Source: Chthoniobacter flavus
Lineage (GTDB): Bacteria > Verrucomicrobiota > Verrucomicrobiia > Chthoniobacterales > JACTMZ01
Direction: 5' to 3'
Assembly: GCA_945878135.1 (NCBI GenBank)
Contig: CAMDUL010000001.1
Coordinates: 124,001 to 188,000, forward strand
DNA length: 64,000 nt
Under the pieces are notes generated by a model. It saw nothing but the letters and a program-made list of their open reading frames with translations, searched no databases and was not told where the DNA came from. Positions 1 to 10,068 of this stretch are shown in pieces. A program made the translations under genes and the position numbers. Each line of letters opens with the position of its first letter. Positions within the stretch are counted from its first letter, which is position 1.

Positions 1-2782
1 GGCGGCGCCCGCCGCCCCGTGCCGTGACCGCGAGACCCTCCTCGCCGAAAAGGCTTTGCTGTCCGGCCGAGCGGTCGCGGTGCGCCGAGGCGCTGGCGGC
101 CAGAACCGGGTCGAGGTCCTCGACCATCTGGGCCCGCTCTTCGCCGGTGAAGTCGAACGCCCCGCATTTGACGAGGCATTCCATCGATTTGCGGTTGACC
201 GCGCGCGGATCCATCCGCGTGGCGAAATCCTCGAGCGAGGCGAACGGTCCACGGGCGGCACGCTCGGCCACCGCGTCAGCCATGGAGGCCTCGCCGACGT
301 TTTTGATGCCGCTCAGGCCGAAGCGGACAGCCACCGAGTTTTCATGCTCCTCGGGCGCGAATTTGAGCATGCTCTTGTTGAGGTCCGGCGGCAACAGGCT
401 CAGGCCCATGCGCTTGGCCTCGTCGACGTAAAAGGAAATTTTGTCGGTGTCGTCGACTTCGTTGCTCAGAACGGCGCACATGAACTCGACCGGATGATGT
501 GCCTTGAGCCAGCACATGCGGTAGCTGATCAGCGAATACGCCGTGCTGTGGCTCTTGTTGAACCCGTAGTCGGCGAATTTCTCCAGCAGGTCGAAAATGG
601 CCTCGGCTTTTTTCTCCGGGATGTCGTTGTGCTTTTTGCAACCGGCGATGAAATTGACCCGCTCCTTGGCCATCTTCTCCTTGTCCTTCTTGCCCATGGC
701 GCGGCGAAGCAGGTCCGCCTGCCCGAGGCTGTAACCGGCCAGCAGGTTCGCCGCCTGCTGCACCTGCTCCTGGTAAATGAGGATGCCGTAGGTTTCCTTG
801 GCAACCTGCTCGAGCAGCGGATGATCGTAGTTGATCTTGGTCTGACCCTTCTTGCGCTTGATGTAATCGGGGATGAGCGCCATCGGACCCGGACGGTAAA
901 GCGCGCAGAGCGCGTTCATGTCATCTAGGCTGGTGAACCCGAAATTCCGGCAGTAGCGCGACATGCCGCCTTCAAACTGGAAGATGCCGACCGTCTCGCC
1001 GCGGTTGAGCACATCGAAAGCGGCCTGGTCGTCGACCGGGACTTTCTCGATGTCGAAGCCGGGCACGTGACGGCGGATCAGTTCCTCGGCGTCACGGATC
1101 ACGGTCAGGGTTTTCAGTCCGAGAAAATCCATTTTGAGCATCCCGAGATCGGTCAGCGGTTCCATCGAATACTGGGTGACCACCTCGTTCTCCTTGCCGC
1201 GCGAGAGCGGGAGGATTTCCGACAAGTCACGGTCGCCGATGACCACTCCCGCCGCATGGATGCCGGCATTGCGCGAGAGCCCTTCCAAGACGGTCGAATA
1301 CCCCCAGAGTTGCTGCGTGCCGGGCTCGGATTCGATGGCTTGCTTGAGGTCGGGATTCTTCTCCCGCGCCGACTCGAGGGTGATGTTCAGCTCGTTCGGG
1401 ATCATTTTGGCGATGCGGTCGCCGTCGCCGTAACTCAGTCCGAGCACGCGCGCCACGTCGCGCACCACGCTCTTCGCACCGAGCTGGTTGAAAGTGACGA
1501 TCTGCGACACGCAGCGCTCGCCGTATTTTTGCCGCACGTATTCGATGACCTCGCCGCGGCGGGCCTGGCAGAAGTCGACGTCAATGTCGGGCGGGCTGAC
1601 CCGCTCGGGGTTGAGGAAGCGCTCGAAGATGAGGCCGTAGCGCACCGGGTCGAGGTCGGTGATGCCGAGCACGTAGGCCACCATGCTCCCGGCGGCCGAA
1701 CCGCGCCCCGGACCGACGGGAATGCCGCGCTGCTTGGCGAAGTGGATGAAGTCCCAGACGATGAGAAAGTAGCTGGTGAAACCGAGCTTTTCGAGGACGC
1801 CGAGCTCGTAGTTCAAACGCTCGCGCAAAGCCGGCGTCCCGTCGCCGTAGCGGCGGGCGAAACCTTCCTCGCAAAGCTCGCGCAGGTAACCCTCGCGCGT
1901 CCGGCCCTCCGGGGGATGAAAGACCGGAAAGCGCGACTTGCCGAATTCCATGCTGACCTCGCAGCGCTCGGCGATGCGCGCCGTGTTGGCCAGCGCCTCC
2001 GGATGGTCGCGGAAAATCTCCGCCATTTCCTGCGGGGTCTTGAGGTAAAGCTCCGGCAGGTAACGCAGCCTCCGCTCGTCGGTCACGTTGGCGCCCGTGC
2101 CGATGCAGACCATGACATCGTGCGCTTCGTGGTGGGAGCGCTCGAGGAAATGGACGTCGTTGGCCGCAACCAAGCCGAGGCCGAGGTCGCCGGCCCAACG
2201 CACCAGATGCGGATTGACCTCGCGCTGAGCATCCATCCCGTGGTCGTGGATCTCGACGAAGAAATTCTCCTTCCCGAAGATATCGCGGTATTGGGCGGCC
2301 AGACCGAGCCCGCGCTTGGGATCGCCGTCGAGGATGGCGCTGCTCATCTCGCCTTTCAAACAACCGCTCAGACCGATCAACCCCTTGGCGTGTTGCGCGA
2401 GGAGTTCCTTGTCGATGCGCGGCTTGTAGTAAAACCCCTCGAGGTGCGCCGCGCTGACCAGCTTGATCAGGTTGGCCCAGCCCTCGTTCGTCTCCGCCAG
2501 CACCGTCAGGTGGTGGGCGGCGTCGCGACCGGACGAGGACTTCTTTTCGTGCATCGAACCCGGGGAGATATACATCTCACAGCCCAGCAACGGTTTGACA
2601 CCGGCCTTCTGCGCCTCCTTGTAAAACTCCACCGCGCCGTAAAGCACCCCGTGGTCGGTCATGCCGACCGCCTTCATCCCGGCTGCCGACACCTTGCGCA
2701 TCAGATCGGCAATCCGCACCGCCCCGTCGAGCATCGAATACTCCGTGTGGACGTGAAGGTGGGCAAACTCGGGAACAGCCAT
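1..2782 (-). CDS. dnaE: DNA polymerase III subunit alpha (C-terminus truncated by window edge)
   Basis: Minus-strand frame open from ATG at 2782 to the window edge; reads MAVPEFAHLHVHTEYSMLDGAVRIADLM (PHP domain) and later FLNPERVSPPDIDVDFCQARRGEVIEYV, DFLGLKTLTVI, IYQEQVQQAANLLAGYSLGQADLLRRAMGKK. Absent from the ORF track because no stop lies in the window. Confidence 0.96.
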   Translation of the reverse strand, partial: MAVPEFAHLHVHTEYSMLDGAVRIADLMRKVSAAGMKAVGMTDHGVLYGAVEFYKEAQKAGVKPLLGCEMYISPGSMHEKKSSSGRDAAHHLTVLAETNEGWANLIKLVSAAHLEGFYYKPRIDKELLAQHAKGLIGLSGCLKGEMSSAILDGDPKRGLGLAAQYRDIFGKENFFVEIHDHGMDAQREVNPHLVRWAGDLGLGLVAANDVHFLERSHHEAHDVMVCIGTGANVTDERRLRYLPELYLKTPQEMAEIFRDHPEALANTARIAERCEVSMEFGKSRFPVFHPPEGRTREGYLRELCEEGFARRYGDGTPALRERLNYELGVLEKLGFTSYFLIVWDFIHFAKQRGIPVGPGRGSAAGSMVAYVLGITDLDPVRYGLIFERFLNPERVSPPDIDVDFCQARRGEVIEYVRQKYGERCVSQIVTFNQLGAKSVVRDVARVLGLSYGDGDRIAKMIPNELNITLESAREKNPDLKQAIESEPGTQQLWGYSTVLEGLSRNAGIHAAGVVIGDRDLSEILPLSRGKENEVVTQYSMEPLTDLGMLKMDFLGLKTLTVIRDAEELIRRHVPGFDIEKVPVDDQAAFDVLNRGETVGIFQFEGGMSRYCRNFGFTSLDDMNALCALYRPGPMALIPDYIKRKKGQTKINYDHPLLEQVAKETYGILIYQEQVQQAANLLAGYSLGQADLLRRAMGKKDKEKMAKERVNFIAGCKKHNDIPEKKAEAIFDLLEKFADYGFNKSHSTAYSLISYRMCWLKAHHPVEFMCAVLSNEVDDTDKISFYVDEAKRMGLSLLPPDLNKSMLKFAPEEHENSVAVRFGLSGIKNVGEASMADAVAERAARGPFASLEDFATRMDPRAVNRKSMECLVKCGAFDFTGEERAQMVEDLDPVLAASASAHRDRSAGQQSLFGEEGLAVTARGGGRR

Positions 2783-2879
2783 GGACCAAGATTAAATGAC
2801 GCGGACGGCGTGGCAAGCTGGCGACCCGGACGGCTTTTCCGGATGGCCAAAATATGCGGCGCCGCTACCCTCCGCCCCC

Positions 2880-3494
2880 ATGTCCGCCGAAGAAAACATC
2901 CTGGTCGTCCCCCGCAGCGTCTTTGACCGCCTCGGCTCCTTCGAGGGCCTGAGCTTCGAGCCGCAACACTACATGCCGACGCTGCTCGACCCGGCCTGCA
3001 ACCTTTTTCTCCCCCGGGGCGCGGCGGAAAACGACCCGACACACAAACAACTCATCCCCTACCTTGTTATCCGCCACGGGGACCGCGTCCTCTGCTACAC
3101 GCGCGGCAAATCCGGCGGGGAAGCGCGACTGCATGCCCGGATGTCGATCGGCATCGGCGGCCACATCAACGACGGCGACACACAAGCCGCGCATTTCGAC
3201 GATGCAGCCTACTTCCGCGCCGTGGAGCGCGAATTGCACGAGGAACTGGAAATCCCGGGTGGCTACCGCCAACGCATCGCGGCTTTGCTCAACGATGACA
3301 GCAACGATGTGGGGCGCGTGCACCTCGGCGTGGTCCATCTCATCGACGTCGACACCCCGGACATCCGTCCGCGCGAGGATGCCATCAGCGACCTGCGTTT
3401 TCTTTCCGCCGGGGAACTCGCACCGCTGCGCGAGCGCCTGGAATCGTGGTCGCAGATCTGCCTCGACGCCCTCGCCCGCCTGCTCCGCGCCTGA
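2880..3494 (+). CDS. NUDIX-type hydrolase / putative phosphoesterase
   Basis: ATG 2880 (MSAEENILVVPRSVF...); GGHINDGD...FRAVERELHEELEI resembles the Nudix box. Confidence 0.72.
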   Translation: MSAEENILVVPRSVFDRLGSFEGLSFEPQHYMPTLLDPACNLFLPRGAAENDPTHKQLIPYLVIRHGDRVLCYTRGKSGGEARLHARMSIGIGGHINDGDTQAAHFDDAAYFRAVERELHEELEIPGGYRQRIAALLNDDSNDVGRVHLGVVHLIDVDTPDIRPREDAISDLRFLSAGELAPLRERLESWSQICLDALARLLRA

Positions 3495-3509
3495 GCGGAA
3501 AACGCCGCG

Positions 3510-4787
3510 TCAGGACTGCAAGCCCTGGATGATACTGATCAGCGGCAGGAAGAGCGCGATGACGATGGTGCCGACCACCACCGCGAGGAAGACAATCATG
3601 ATCGGTTCGAGCAAAGAGGTCAGGCCGGCCACCGTGTTGTCCACCTCGTCGTCGTAGACATCGGCGATCTTCAGGAGCATTTCCGGCAACTGGCCCGTTT
3701 CCTCGCCGACATCGATCATGCTCACGACCATCGGCGGGAACATGCCGCTGCGTTCGGCCGGGCTGACGATCGATTCGCCCTCCTTCACGCTGTCGTGGAT
3801 TTTTTGGATCGCGTTGGAGAGAACCACGTTGCCGGCCGTCTCGCGGGTGATGTTGAGGGCCTGGAGGATGGGCACACCGCTCGTCACCAAAGTGCCCAAA
3901 GTGCGGCTGAAACGGGCGATGGCACCCTTGCGGATCAGGCCGCCGAAGAGCGGGATCTTCAGCTTGATGCTGTCGAGGGTCAAACGCCCCTTCGGATAGC
4001 GGCCGGCCAGGTTGAGGCCGACGAAGACCAGAACCACCGCGCCGATGATCAGATACCACTGGTTCTGCACCAACTTGCTGGTGTCGATGACGAACTGGGT
4101 GAGCGCCGGCAAACTTTTGCCGCCCAGCATGTCCTGGAAGATCTGCTCGAATTTCGGGACGATGTAGACGAGCAGGAAGGCCATGATCGCGATGGCAATC
4201 ACCAGGACGATGATCGGGTAGAACATGGCCGACATCACCTTGTTCTTGAGCTTCTGCGCTTTCTCCTGGAAGTCCGCCAAACGCACCAAGACCAGCTCCA
4301 TCACTCCGCCCAGCTCGCCGGCCTTCACCATGTTGACGTAGAGTTTGTTGAAGATTTTCGGGTGCTGGTTGAGCGCGTCCGAGAACGTGCTGCCGCCTTG
4401 CACCGTATCGGCCAGCTTCCCGATCGTCTTGCGCAGGACCGGGTCAGGTTCCTGCTTCCCGAGCACATTGAGCCCGCGCAACAGCGGGAGACCTGAGTCG
4501 ATCAGCGTGGCCAGCTGGCGGGTGAAGATCATCAGGACCTTCGGCTTGATCGTCTTCCTCTCGAGGAAAGGAATGCTCACCTCTTTCTTCTTCCCGCCGC
4601 TCTTGGCCTTCCCCGCTTTCGCCGCCTTGGGCGCCGCAGCCTTCGCCTTGGAAGCCTCCATCACGCTGGTCGGGTAATACCCGGCTTGCCGCAAGGCCGC
4701 CACCGCCTCCTGCTCGCTGCCCGCTTCGAGAGAGTCGCGCACTTCCTGTCCGCGTGCGTCGAGGGCGGTGTAAGCGTAACTGGGCAT
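3510..4787 (-). CDS. Type II secretion / type IV pilus inner-membrane protein, GspF/PilC family
   Basis: MPSYAYTALDARGQEV N-terminus, RQLATLIDSGLPLLRGL, GELGGVMELVLVRLADF, GVPILQALNITRETAGN, DVGEETGQLPEMLLKIADVYDDEVD; typical GspF/PilC motifs. Confidence 0.95.
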   Translation of the reverse strand: MPSYAYTALDARGQEVRDSLEAGSEQEAVAALRQAGYYPTSVMEASKAKAAAPKAAKAGKAKSGGKKKEVSIPFLERKTIKPKVLMIFTRQLATLIDSGLPLLRGLNVLGKQEPDPVLRKTIGKLADTVQGGSTFSDALNQHPKIFNKLYVNMVKAGELGGVMELVLVRLADFQEKAQKLKNKVMSAMFYPIIVLVIAIAIMAFLLVYIVPKFEQIFQDMLGGKSLPALTQFVIDTSKLVQNQWYLIIGAVVLVFVGLNLAGRYPKGRLTLDSIKLKIPLFGGLIRKGAIARFSRTLGTLVTSGVPILQALNITRETAGNVVLSNAIQKIHDSVKEGESIVSPAERSGMFPPMVVSMIDVGEETGQLPEMLLKIADVYDDEVDNTVAGLTSLLEPIMIVFLAVVVGTIVIALFLPLISIIQGLQS

Positions 4788-4868
4788 GGCGGCGGGGACG
4801 GAGGGGAAGCGGTGAGGAAGGTAAACTTTATGCGGGACCGGCGGCGGTCCGGAAGAAAAAAGACACGC

Positions 4869-5480
4869 TCAACCCCGCAGGAACGGATTTCCCGCTTTTT
4901 CGTCACCGAGAGTCGTGGACGGCCCGTGGCCGGGCAAAACAACGGTCGCCTCCGGCAGTGGAAAAAGTTTTTCCCGGATCCCGCGCACCAGCAACTCGCC
5001 GTCGCCCCCCGGCAAATCCCAACGCCCGATTCCCCCGCGAAAGAGCACGTCGCCGCCGACCAACAGCCCGTCGTCGGGACTGTGGAAACAAAGGCTGCCC
5101 GGACAGTGCCCCGGCACCTCGAGGACGTCCAAGGACCGCCCGAGAAAATCCTGTCCCCCGCCCCCGGCCAGAATCCGGTCGGGCTGCAACGTCTCGATCC
5201 GCAACGGAAAGCCGCTGCGCTCGAAAAAGTCCGGATCGCTCAGCATGGGCACCGTGTCGGCGTGGCAGGCCACCGGACACCCGTGGCGCCGCTGCACAGC
5301 CGCCGCGTCGGCCGTGTGGTCCCAATGCCCGTGCGTCAGCACGAGAAGTCCGATTTTCTCCCCGGCAAAGCGGACATCGGCCCCCTCGGGCGCGTCAAAA
5401 AGCACAGCCCCACCGGGCGCGCCGAGGAGGAAACAGTTGGTTTCGTAAGGACCACCGGTGAAAGTTTTGAACTGCGGCAT
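4869..5480 (-). CDS. MBL-fold metallo-hydrolase (glyoxalase II-like)
   Basis: THGHWDHTADAAAV, VPGHCPGSLCFHSPDDGLLVGGDVLFRGGIGR, LPGHGPSTTLGDEKAGNPFLRG; start at MPQFKTF. Confidence 0.93.
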   Translation of the reverse strand: MPQFKTFTGGPYETNCFLLGAPGGAVLFDAPEGADVRFAGEKIGLLVLTHGHWDHTADAAAVQRRHGCPVACHADTVPMLSDPDFFERSGFPLRIETLQPDRILAGGGGQDFLGRSLDVLEVPGHCPGSLCFHSPDDGLLVGGDVLFRGGIGRWDLPGGDGELLVRGIREKLFPLPEATVVLPGHGPSTTLGDEKAGNPFLRG

Positions 5481-5557
5481 GAGAAAGGGGTCCAAGCTAC
5501 GTGCCTCATTTTCCTTGCGCAACCCGCCTTTCAGGGCGACGAGTTAATCTTTCTCCG

Positions 5558-7822
5558 ATGAAATTGTCCTCGCTTTGCCGCCGGACGGCCCTCGCCGTCC
5601 TGCTGGCCGTCGCGCCGGCCACCGCCGCTCCCGACTCCGGAAACGGGGAAAAGATGGGCGAAGTCGCCAGCACCGTGGCCCGCATGCTGGAGAGCGCCCA
5701 CTACAGCCGCCAGCGCCTCAACGACGAGGTGGAACCCGGCGTGACCCAAGCCCGCAAGGCCCTCGACCGCTATCTGGAGTTGCTCGACTACAACCGGCTC
5801 TTCTTCACCCAAAAAGACATCGACGAGTTTACCAAGACTTACGGCGACAAATTGCAAAACGACATCATGCTGAGCGACCTCTCGGCCGCTCACCGCATCT
5901 ATGACCGCTTCCTCGAGCGTGTCGCGGCACGCGTGGACAAGGTCAAGGACCTTCTCGACAAAGACTTCACCTTCGACAGCGACCGCACCGCCCAGATCAA
6001 CCGCGACAAGGCACCGTGGCCGGCCGACGAGGCGGAAGCGGACGAAATCTGGTCGGCCCGCGTCGAAGCCGAGATGCTCCAGGCCATCCTCGCCGAGCAG
6101 GCCCTCGAGGAGGCGGCGGCCAAGAAGAAAGACGGCGAAGACACCGCCGAGGCCTCCTCCGACAACAACGGCGGACTGCCGAAGCGCACGCCCAAAGAAC
6201 AGGTGCAGCGCCGCTACGAACGACTGCTCAAATCTCTGCAGGAGGAAAATCGCGAGGACCAATCGAGCACCTTCCTCTCCGCCCTCGCCCAAAGCTACGA
6301 CCCGCATTCGGAATACATGAGCCAGCGCGCCCTCGACAATTTCAACATCCAGATGGGCCTCTCGCTCGTGGGCATCGGCGCCGAATTGCGCAGCGAGGAC
6401 GGCTACGCCAAAATCCAGCGTCTCGTCCCCGGCGGACCCGCCGAGCGCGGCGGCAAACTCAAGGTCAACGACCGCATCGTCGCCGTGGCTCAGGGCGACG
6501 GTGAATTCGAGGACGTCGTCGACATGAAACTCGACAAGGTCGTTGAACGCATCCGCGGCAAGAAGGGATCCACCGTCCGGCTCCAGGTCCTCTCCGCCGC
6601 CTCCCTCGACCCCTCCAAGCTCGACGTCATCCCCATCGTCCGCGACGAGGTCAAACTCAAGGACGAGGAGGCCAAAGCCCAGATCATCGACGCGACGGGC
6701 GAGGATGGACGCGACACCCGCGTCGGAATCATCACCCTGCCCAGCTTCTATGCCGACATGGGCCGCGGCGGAGCGCCGAAGAGCACGACCCGCGACGTCA
6801 CCGCGCTGCTCAACCGCCTCAAACGCGAAGGCATCGAGGGACTCATCATCGACCTGCGCCGCGACAGCGGCGGATCGCTCGAGGAAGCCGTCCGCCTGAC
6901 CGGCCTCTTCATCCCCAAGGGCCCCGTCGTGCTGGCCAAGGACACCAACGGCAGCATTTCGGAAATGCGGGATCCGGACCCGGGCGTGCTCTGGGACGGA
7001 CCGCTCATCGTCCTCATGAACCGCCTCAGCGCGTCGGCCAGCGAGATTTTCGCCGCGGCCTTGCAGGACTACGGACGGGCCATCGTCGTGGGCGACGAGA
7101 AAAGCTTCGGCAAAGGCACCGTGCAAACCCTCCTCGAAGTCGACCGCTTCCTGCCCCTCTTCGCCAAAGCCCGCCAAGCCGGCGCGCTCAAACTCACCAT
7201 CCAGAAATTCTACCGCGTCAAGGGAGGCTCCACGCAGCTGCGCGGCGTCGGCTCGGACATCGTCCTGCCCTCGCTCACCGACCAGGACGACGTCGGCGAA
7301 GGCGCGCTGAAAAATCCTCTCGCCTATGACGAAGTCCCGGCGCGCTCGTTCACCCCCTTCGGCAACTCGAACGAACTCCTGCCCGGCCTCCGCGCGGCCA
7401 GCGAGGCGCGGGTCGCGCGGAATCCCGAGTTCTCCTACATTCTCGAGGACCGCGCCCGCCTGCAGGAACGCATCGAGGAGAACACCGTCAGCCTCAACAA
7501 AAAGGAGCGCCTAGCCGAAATCGAGGAAGACAAAGCGCGCCGCGAAACCCGCCTGGCCGAACGCAAGACGCTGACCGGGCCCAAGTTCGCCGCGCTCGAA
7601 GTCACCCTCGACACCGTCAAGGCCCCGGAACTCCAACCCGTCGCTCTCGACAAACCGCCCAAGCGTTCGCTCGAGGATTCCGACGAGCCCGACCCGTCCG
7701 CCCCCGACGAGGAGGAACCCTACGTCGATCCCGTGCGCGACGAAGCCGTCCTCATCATGCAGGATTGGGTCCGCCTCGAAGGCAAGCCGCCGGTCACCGC
7801 CCGCGCCGGCGCCGCGGAATAG
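5558..7822 (+). CDS. Carboxy-terminal processing peptidase (S41 family, Tsp/Prc-like, PDZ)
   Basis: Signal peptide MKLSSLCRRTALAVLLAVAPATAAP; PDZ (GLSLVGIGAELRSEDGYAKIQRLVPGGPAERGGKLKVNDRIVAV); NRLSASASEIFAAALQDYGRAIVVGDEKSFGKGTVQ catalytic region; TIQKFYRVKGGSTQLRGVGSDIVLPS. Confidence 0.95.
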   Translation: MKLSSLCRRTALAVLLAVAPATAAPDSGNGEKMGEVASTVARMLESAHYSRQRLNDEVEPGVTQARKALDRYLELLDYNRLFFTQKDIDEFTKTYGDKLQNDIMLSDLSAAHRIYDRFLERVAARVDKVKDLLDKDFTFDSDRTAQINRDKAPWPADEAEADEIWSARVEAEMLQAILAEQALEEAAAKKKDGEDTAEASSDNNGGLPKRTPKEQVQRRYERLLKSLQEENREDQSSTFLSALAQSYDPHSEYMSQRALDNFNIQMGLSLVGIGAELRSEDGYAKIQRLVPGGPAERGGKLKVNDRIVAVAQGDGEFEDVVDMKLDKVVERIRGKKGSTVRLQVLSAASLDPSKLDVIPIVRDEVKLKDEEAKAQIIDATGEDGRDTRVGIITLPSFYADMGRGGAPKSTTRDVTALLNRLKREGIEGLIIDLRRDSGGSLEEAVRLTGLFIPKGPVVLAKDTNGSISEMRDPDPGVLWDGPLIVLMNRLSASASEIFAAALQDYGRAIVVGDEKSFGKGTVQTLLEVDRFLPLFAKARQAGALKLTIQKFYRVKGGSTQLRGVGSDIVLPSLTDQDDVGEGALKNPLAYDEVPARSFTPFGNSNELLPGLRAASEARVARNPEFSYILEDRARLQERIEENTVSLNKKERLAEIEEDKARRETRLAERKTLTGPKFAALEVTLDTVKAPELQPVALDKPPKRSLEDSDEPDPSAPDEEEPYVDPVRDEAVLIMQDWVRLEGKPPVTARAGAAE

Positions 7823-7878
7823 ACCGCCCCCGCCGCGGCTGGACAACCCGCCGGACGGACGCCACATTTTTTCACCGT

Positions 7879-8049
7879 ATGAAAAAAATCCTCTACTCCT
7901 TGACCGCCGCCCTCGCCCTCGGCGGCCTCACCGCGTGCAACACCATGCGCGGGGTTGGCGAGGACATCAGCGCTTTCGGCCGCTACCTCTCCAGCTCCAC
8001 CGGCACCTCGTCCCCGCACAGCGCGCCCCCGCCCGCCGCGGGCTACTGA
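7879..8049 (+). CDS. Small lipoprotein, entericidin A/B family-like
   Basis: MKKILYSLTAALALGGLTACNTMRGVGEDISAFGRYL...; lipobox LTAC followed by NTMRGVGEDI. Confidence 0.78.
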   Translation: MKKILYSLTAALALGGLTACNTMRGVGEDISAFGRYLSSSTGTSSPHSAPPPAAGY

Positions 8050-8097
8050 GCCGGCCTCTCGACAAAAGGTCCGGACTTCACTAAACTCACATCTTCA

Positions 8098-8253
8098 ATG
8101 AGCAAACTAATCCTCATCATCATCGGTGCCGCGACGTTGTGCGGCGTGACAGCCTGCAACACCGTCAGCGGCGTCGGCCAAGACGTCAGCGCCATGGGGC
8201 GTGACATCTCCTCCGGCGCCCAAGGCGTCGAGCAGAACATCCGCGGCAACTGA
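8098..8253 (+). CDS. Small lipoprotein, entericidin A/B family-like (second tandem copy)
   Basis: Read manually (below the ORF-track length cutoff): MSKLILIIIGAATLCGVTACNTVSGVGQDVSAMGRDISSGAQGVEQNIRGN*; lipobox VTAC. Confidence 0.8.
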   Translation: MSKLILIIIGAATLCGVTACNTVSGVGQDVSAMGRDISSGAQGVEQNIRGN

Positions 8254-8298
8254 CCGCATCGACACCGCGGTTCCACCGCGCTAAATTCCCCGGGTAAT

Positions 8299-8371
8299 GC
8301 TCCCGTAGCTCAGGGGATAGAGCAGCGGATTTCTAATCCGTTGGTCGGAAGTTCGAATCTTCCCGGGAGCG
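8299..8371 (+). tRNA. tRNA-Arg (anticodon TCT)
   Basis: GCTCCCGTAGCTCAGGGGATAGAGCAGCGGATTTCTAATCCGTTGGTCGGAAGTTCGAATCTTCCCGGGAGCG: 7-bp acceptor stem, D/anticodon/T arms, GTTCGAATC T-loop, TCT anticodon. Confidence 0.97.
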
Positions 8372-8436
8372 AATTCCTTCTCTTTCCGGCGGCAACCCTG
8401 CTTGCCCCTTCGCGGCACCGCCGTTAACCAAACGGG

Positions 8437-10068
8437 ATGGCCGACGACTTTTTCCTCCGCAGCCTCGGGCTGATCATCATAGCCGGTGCCGTTTTCTCGG
8501 TCGCGGCCGGATGGATCCGCATGCCGACCATCGTGGCCTACATGATCGCGGGTCTGGTCATCGGCCCGCTCACCGGCTTGGTCGAAATTTCCCACGCCCT
8601 CGAACTGATTTCCGAAATCGGCATCGCCCTCCTCCTCTTCATCGTCGGCCTCGAGCTGAGTCTCGACAAGGTGCGCGACGTGGGGAAGGTCGCTGTCGTG
8701 GCCGGCATCGGCCAAGTGGTTTTCACCGCCGTCATCGGCTACGGACTCTGCATGCTGCTGGGATTCTCGTGGATGGAATCCGCTTTCCTCGCCACGGCTC
8801 TCACCTTCAGCAGCACCGTCGTGGTGGTCAAACTCCTCGATGAGAAGCATGAGATGGACACACTCTACGGGCGCATCGCGGTCGGCATCTTCCTCGTGCA
8901 GGACCTCATAGCCATCGTCATGCTGACCTTTCTCGCCGGACTCGGCACAGGCTCGATGGACGCCTCGACCGCCGCGACCAGCATGGTCAAAGCCTTCGCC
9001 GGTGTCGCCGCCCTTCTTGTCCTTGTGCTGGGAGCGGCCCGCTGGCTGCTGCCCGGCCCCTTCGCCTGGGCCGCGCGCAGTCCGGAAACCAATGTGATCT
9101 GGAGCCTCAGCTGGTGCTTCCTCATCGTGCTCGCCGCGGAGCTCTTCGGCCTCTCGCTCGAGATCGGCGCCTTTCTTGCCGGCCTCAGCTTGGCCCAACT
9201 TCCCTACAACAACGACCTCCGGCGGCGCGTGCACCCGCTGATGAATTTCTTCATCGCCGTCTTCTTTGTCTCCCTCGGCGTGAAGATGGAGCTGTCCGCC
9301 GCCTTCGCGCACTCGGGCGCCGTCATGCTGCTCTCGCTTTTCGTCATCATTGGCAATCCCGTCATTTTCATCTGGGTCATCCTCCGCATGGGCTACGGGG
9401 AGCGGACGTCTTTCTTCACCGCCGTCACCGTGGCGCAAATCAGCGAATTCTCCTTTATCCTCGTCGCCATGGGCGTCCGGGCGGGATTGATCGCGCCATC
9501 CATTCTCTCCATCACCGCACTGGTCGGACTCGTCACCATCACAGTCTCGGCCTACATGATCCTCTACAACGCGCCCCTCTACCGTCTGGTCAAAGCCAGC
9601 GGCGTGCTCCGGTTGTTCGGGCCGCCCTCGGTCGAGGAACCCCCGCACACTTCGCAGCAACCTCACGGACATTTCATCGTGGTCGGAATCAACTCGCTCG
9701 GGCGGGAACTCGTCCACCTCCTCCGCGCCCGTGGCGAACGCGTTCTCGCCATCGACACCGATCCGCGAAAACTTCGCGGGCTCGAGTGTGACGTCCTTCT
9801 CGGCGATGCCGGTGACCCGAATGTCCTCGCCGAAGCCAACGTGGGCGGGGCGCGCATGCTGGTTTCCGCCCTGACCATCGAGGAAACAAACGACCTGCTC
9901 GCTTACCGTTGCCGCGCCGCAGGCACCCCCTGCGCGGTCAATGTCATGGACCTCTCCGCCACGGAAAACCTGCTGGCCATGGAGGTCTGCTTCATGCTCG
10001 TGCCGAAAGTCGACGGCGTCTCCGCGCAGGACGCCGAACTACGCAAAATGGGGGTCATCGCACCGTGA
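8437..10068 (+). CDS. Monovalent cation:proton antiporter-2 (CPA2) family protein with TrkA-N domain
   Basis: MPTIVAYMIAGLVIGPLTG, LLLFIVGLELSLDKVRDVGK, many TM segments; C-terminal Rossmann HFIVVGINSLGRELVHLLRARGERVLAIDTDPRKL. Confidence 0.93.
   Translation: MADDFFLRSLGLIIIAGAVFSVAAGWIRMPTIVAYMIAGLVIGPLTGLVEISHALELISEIGIALLLFIVGLELSLDKVRDVGKVAVVAGIGQVVFTAVIGYGLCMLLGFSWMESAFLATALTFSSTVVVVKLLDEKHEMDTLYGRIAVGIFLVQDLIAIVMLTFLAGLGTGSMDASTAATSMVKAFAGVAALLVLVLGAARWLLPGPFAWAARSPETNVIWSLSWCFLIVLAAELFGLSLEIGAFLAGLSLAQLPYNNDLRRRVHPLMNFFIAVFFVSLGVKMELSAAFAHSGAVMLLSLFVIIGNPVIFIWVILRMGYGERTSFFTAVTVAQISEFSFILVAMGVRAGLIAPSILSITALVGLVTITVSAYMILYNAPLYRLVKASGVLRLFGPPSVEEPPHTSQQPHGHFIVVGINSLGRELVHLLRARGERVLAIDTDPRKLRGLECDVLLGDAGDPNVLAEANVGGARMLVSALTIEETNDLLAYRCRAAGTPCAVNVMDLSATENLLAMEVCFMLVPKVDGVSAQDAELRKMGVIAP

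Noticed and set aside
1067-2926. 619-aa plus-strand ORF opposite dnaE
   Set aside because: Antisense shadow ORF of a high-GC gene; low-complexity translation with no family motifs, while the minus strand is unmistakably DnaE.
5531-7177. 548-aa minus-strand ORF opposite the S41 protease
   Set aside because: Codon-mirror artefact; translation rich in Glu/Gly/Val/Asp with no recognisable domain.
8299-8371. tRNA-Arg as an integration site for a genomic island
   Set aside because: No integrase, no duplicated tRNA 3' end, and flanking genes look like ordinary chromosome.
8281-9717. 478-aa minus-strand ORF spanning the tRNA-Arg and first antiporter
   Set aside because: Overlaps a tRNA and a clear antiporter gene; highly charged low-complexity product typical of a shadow ORF.
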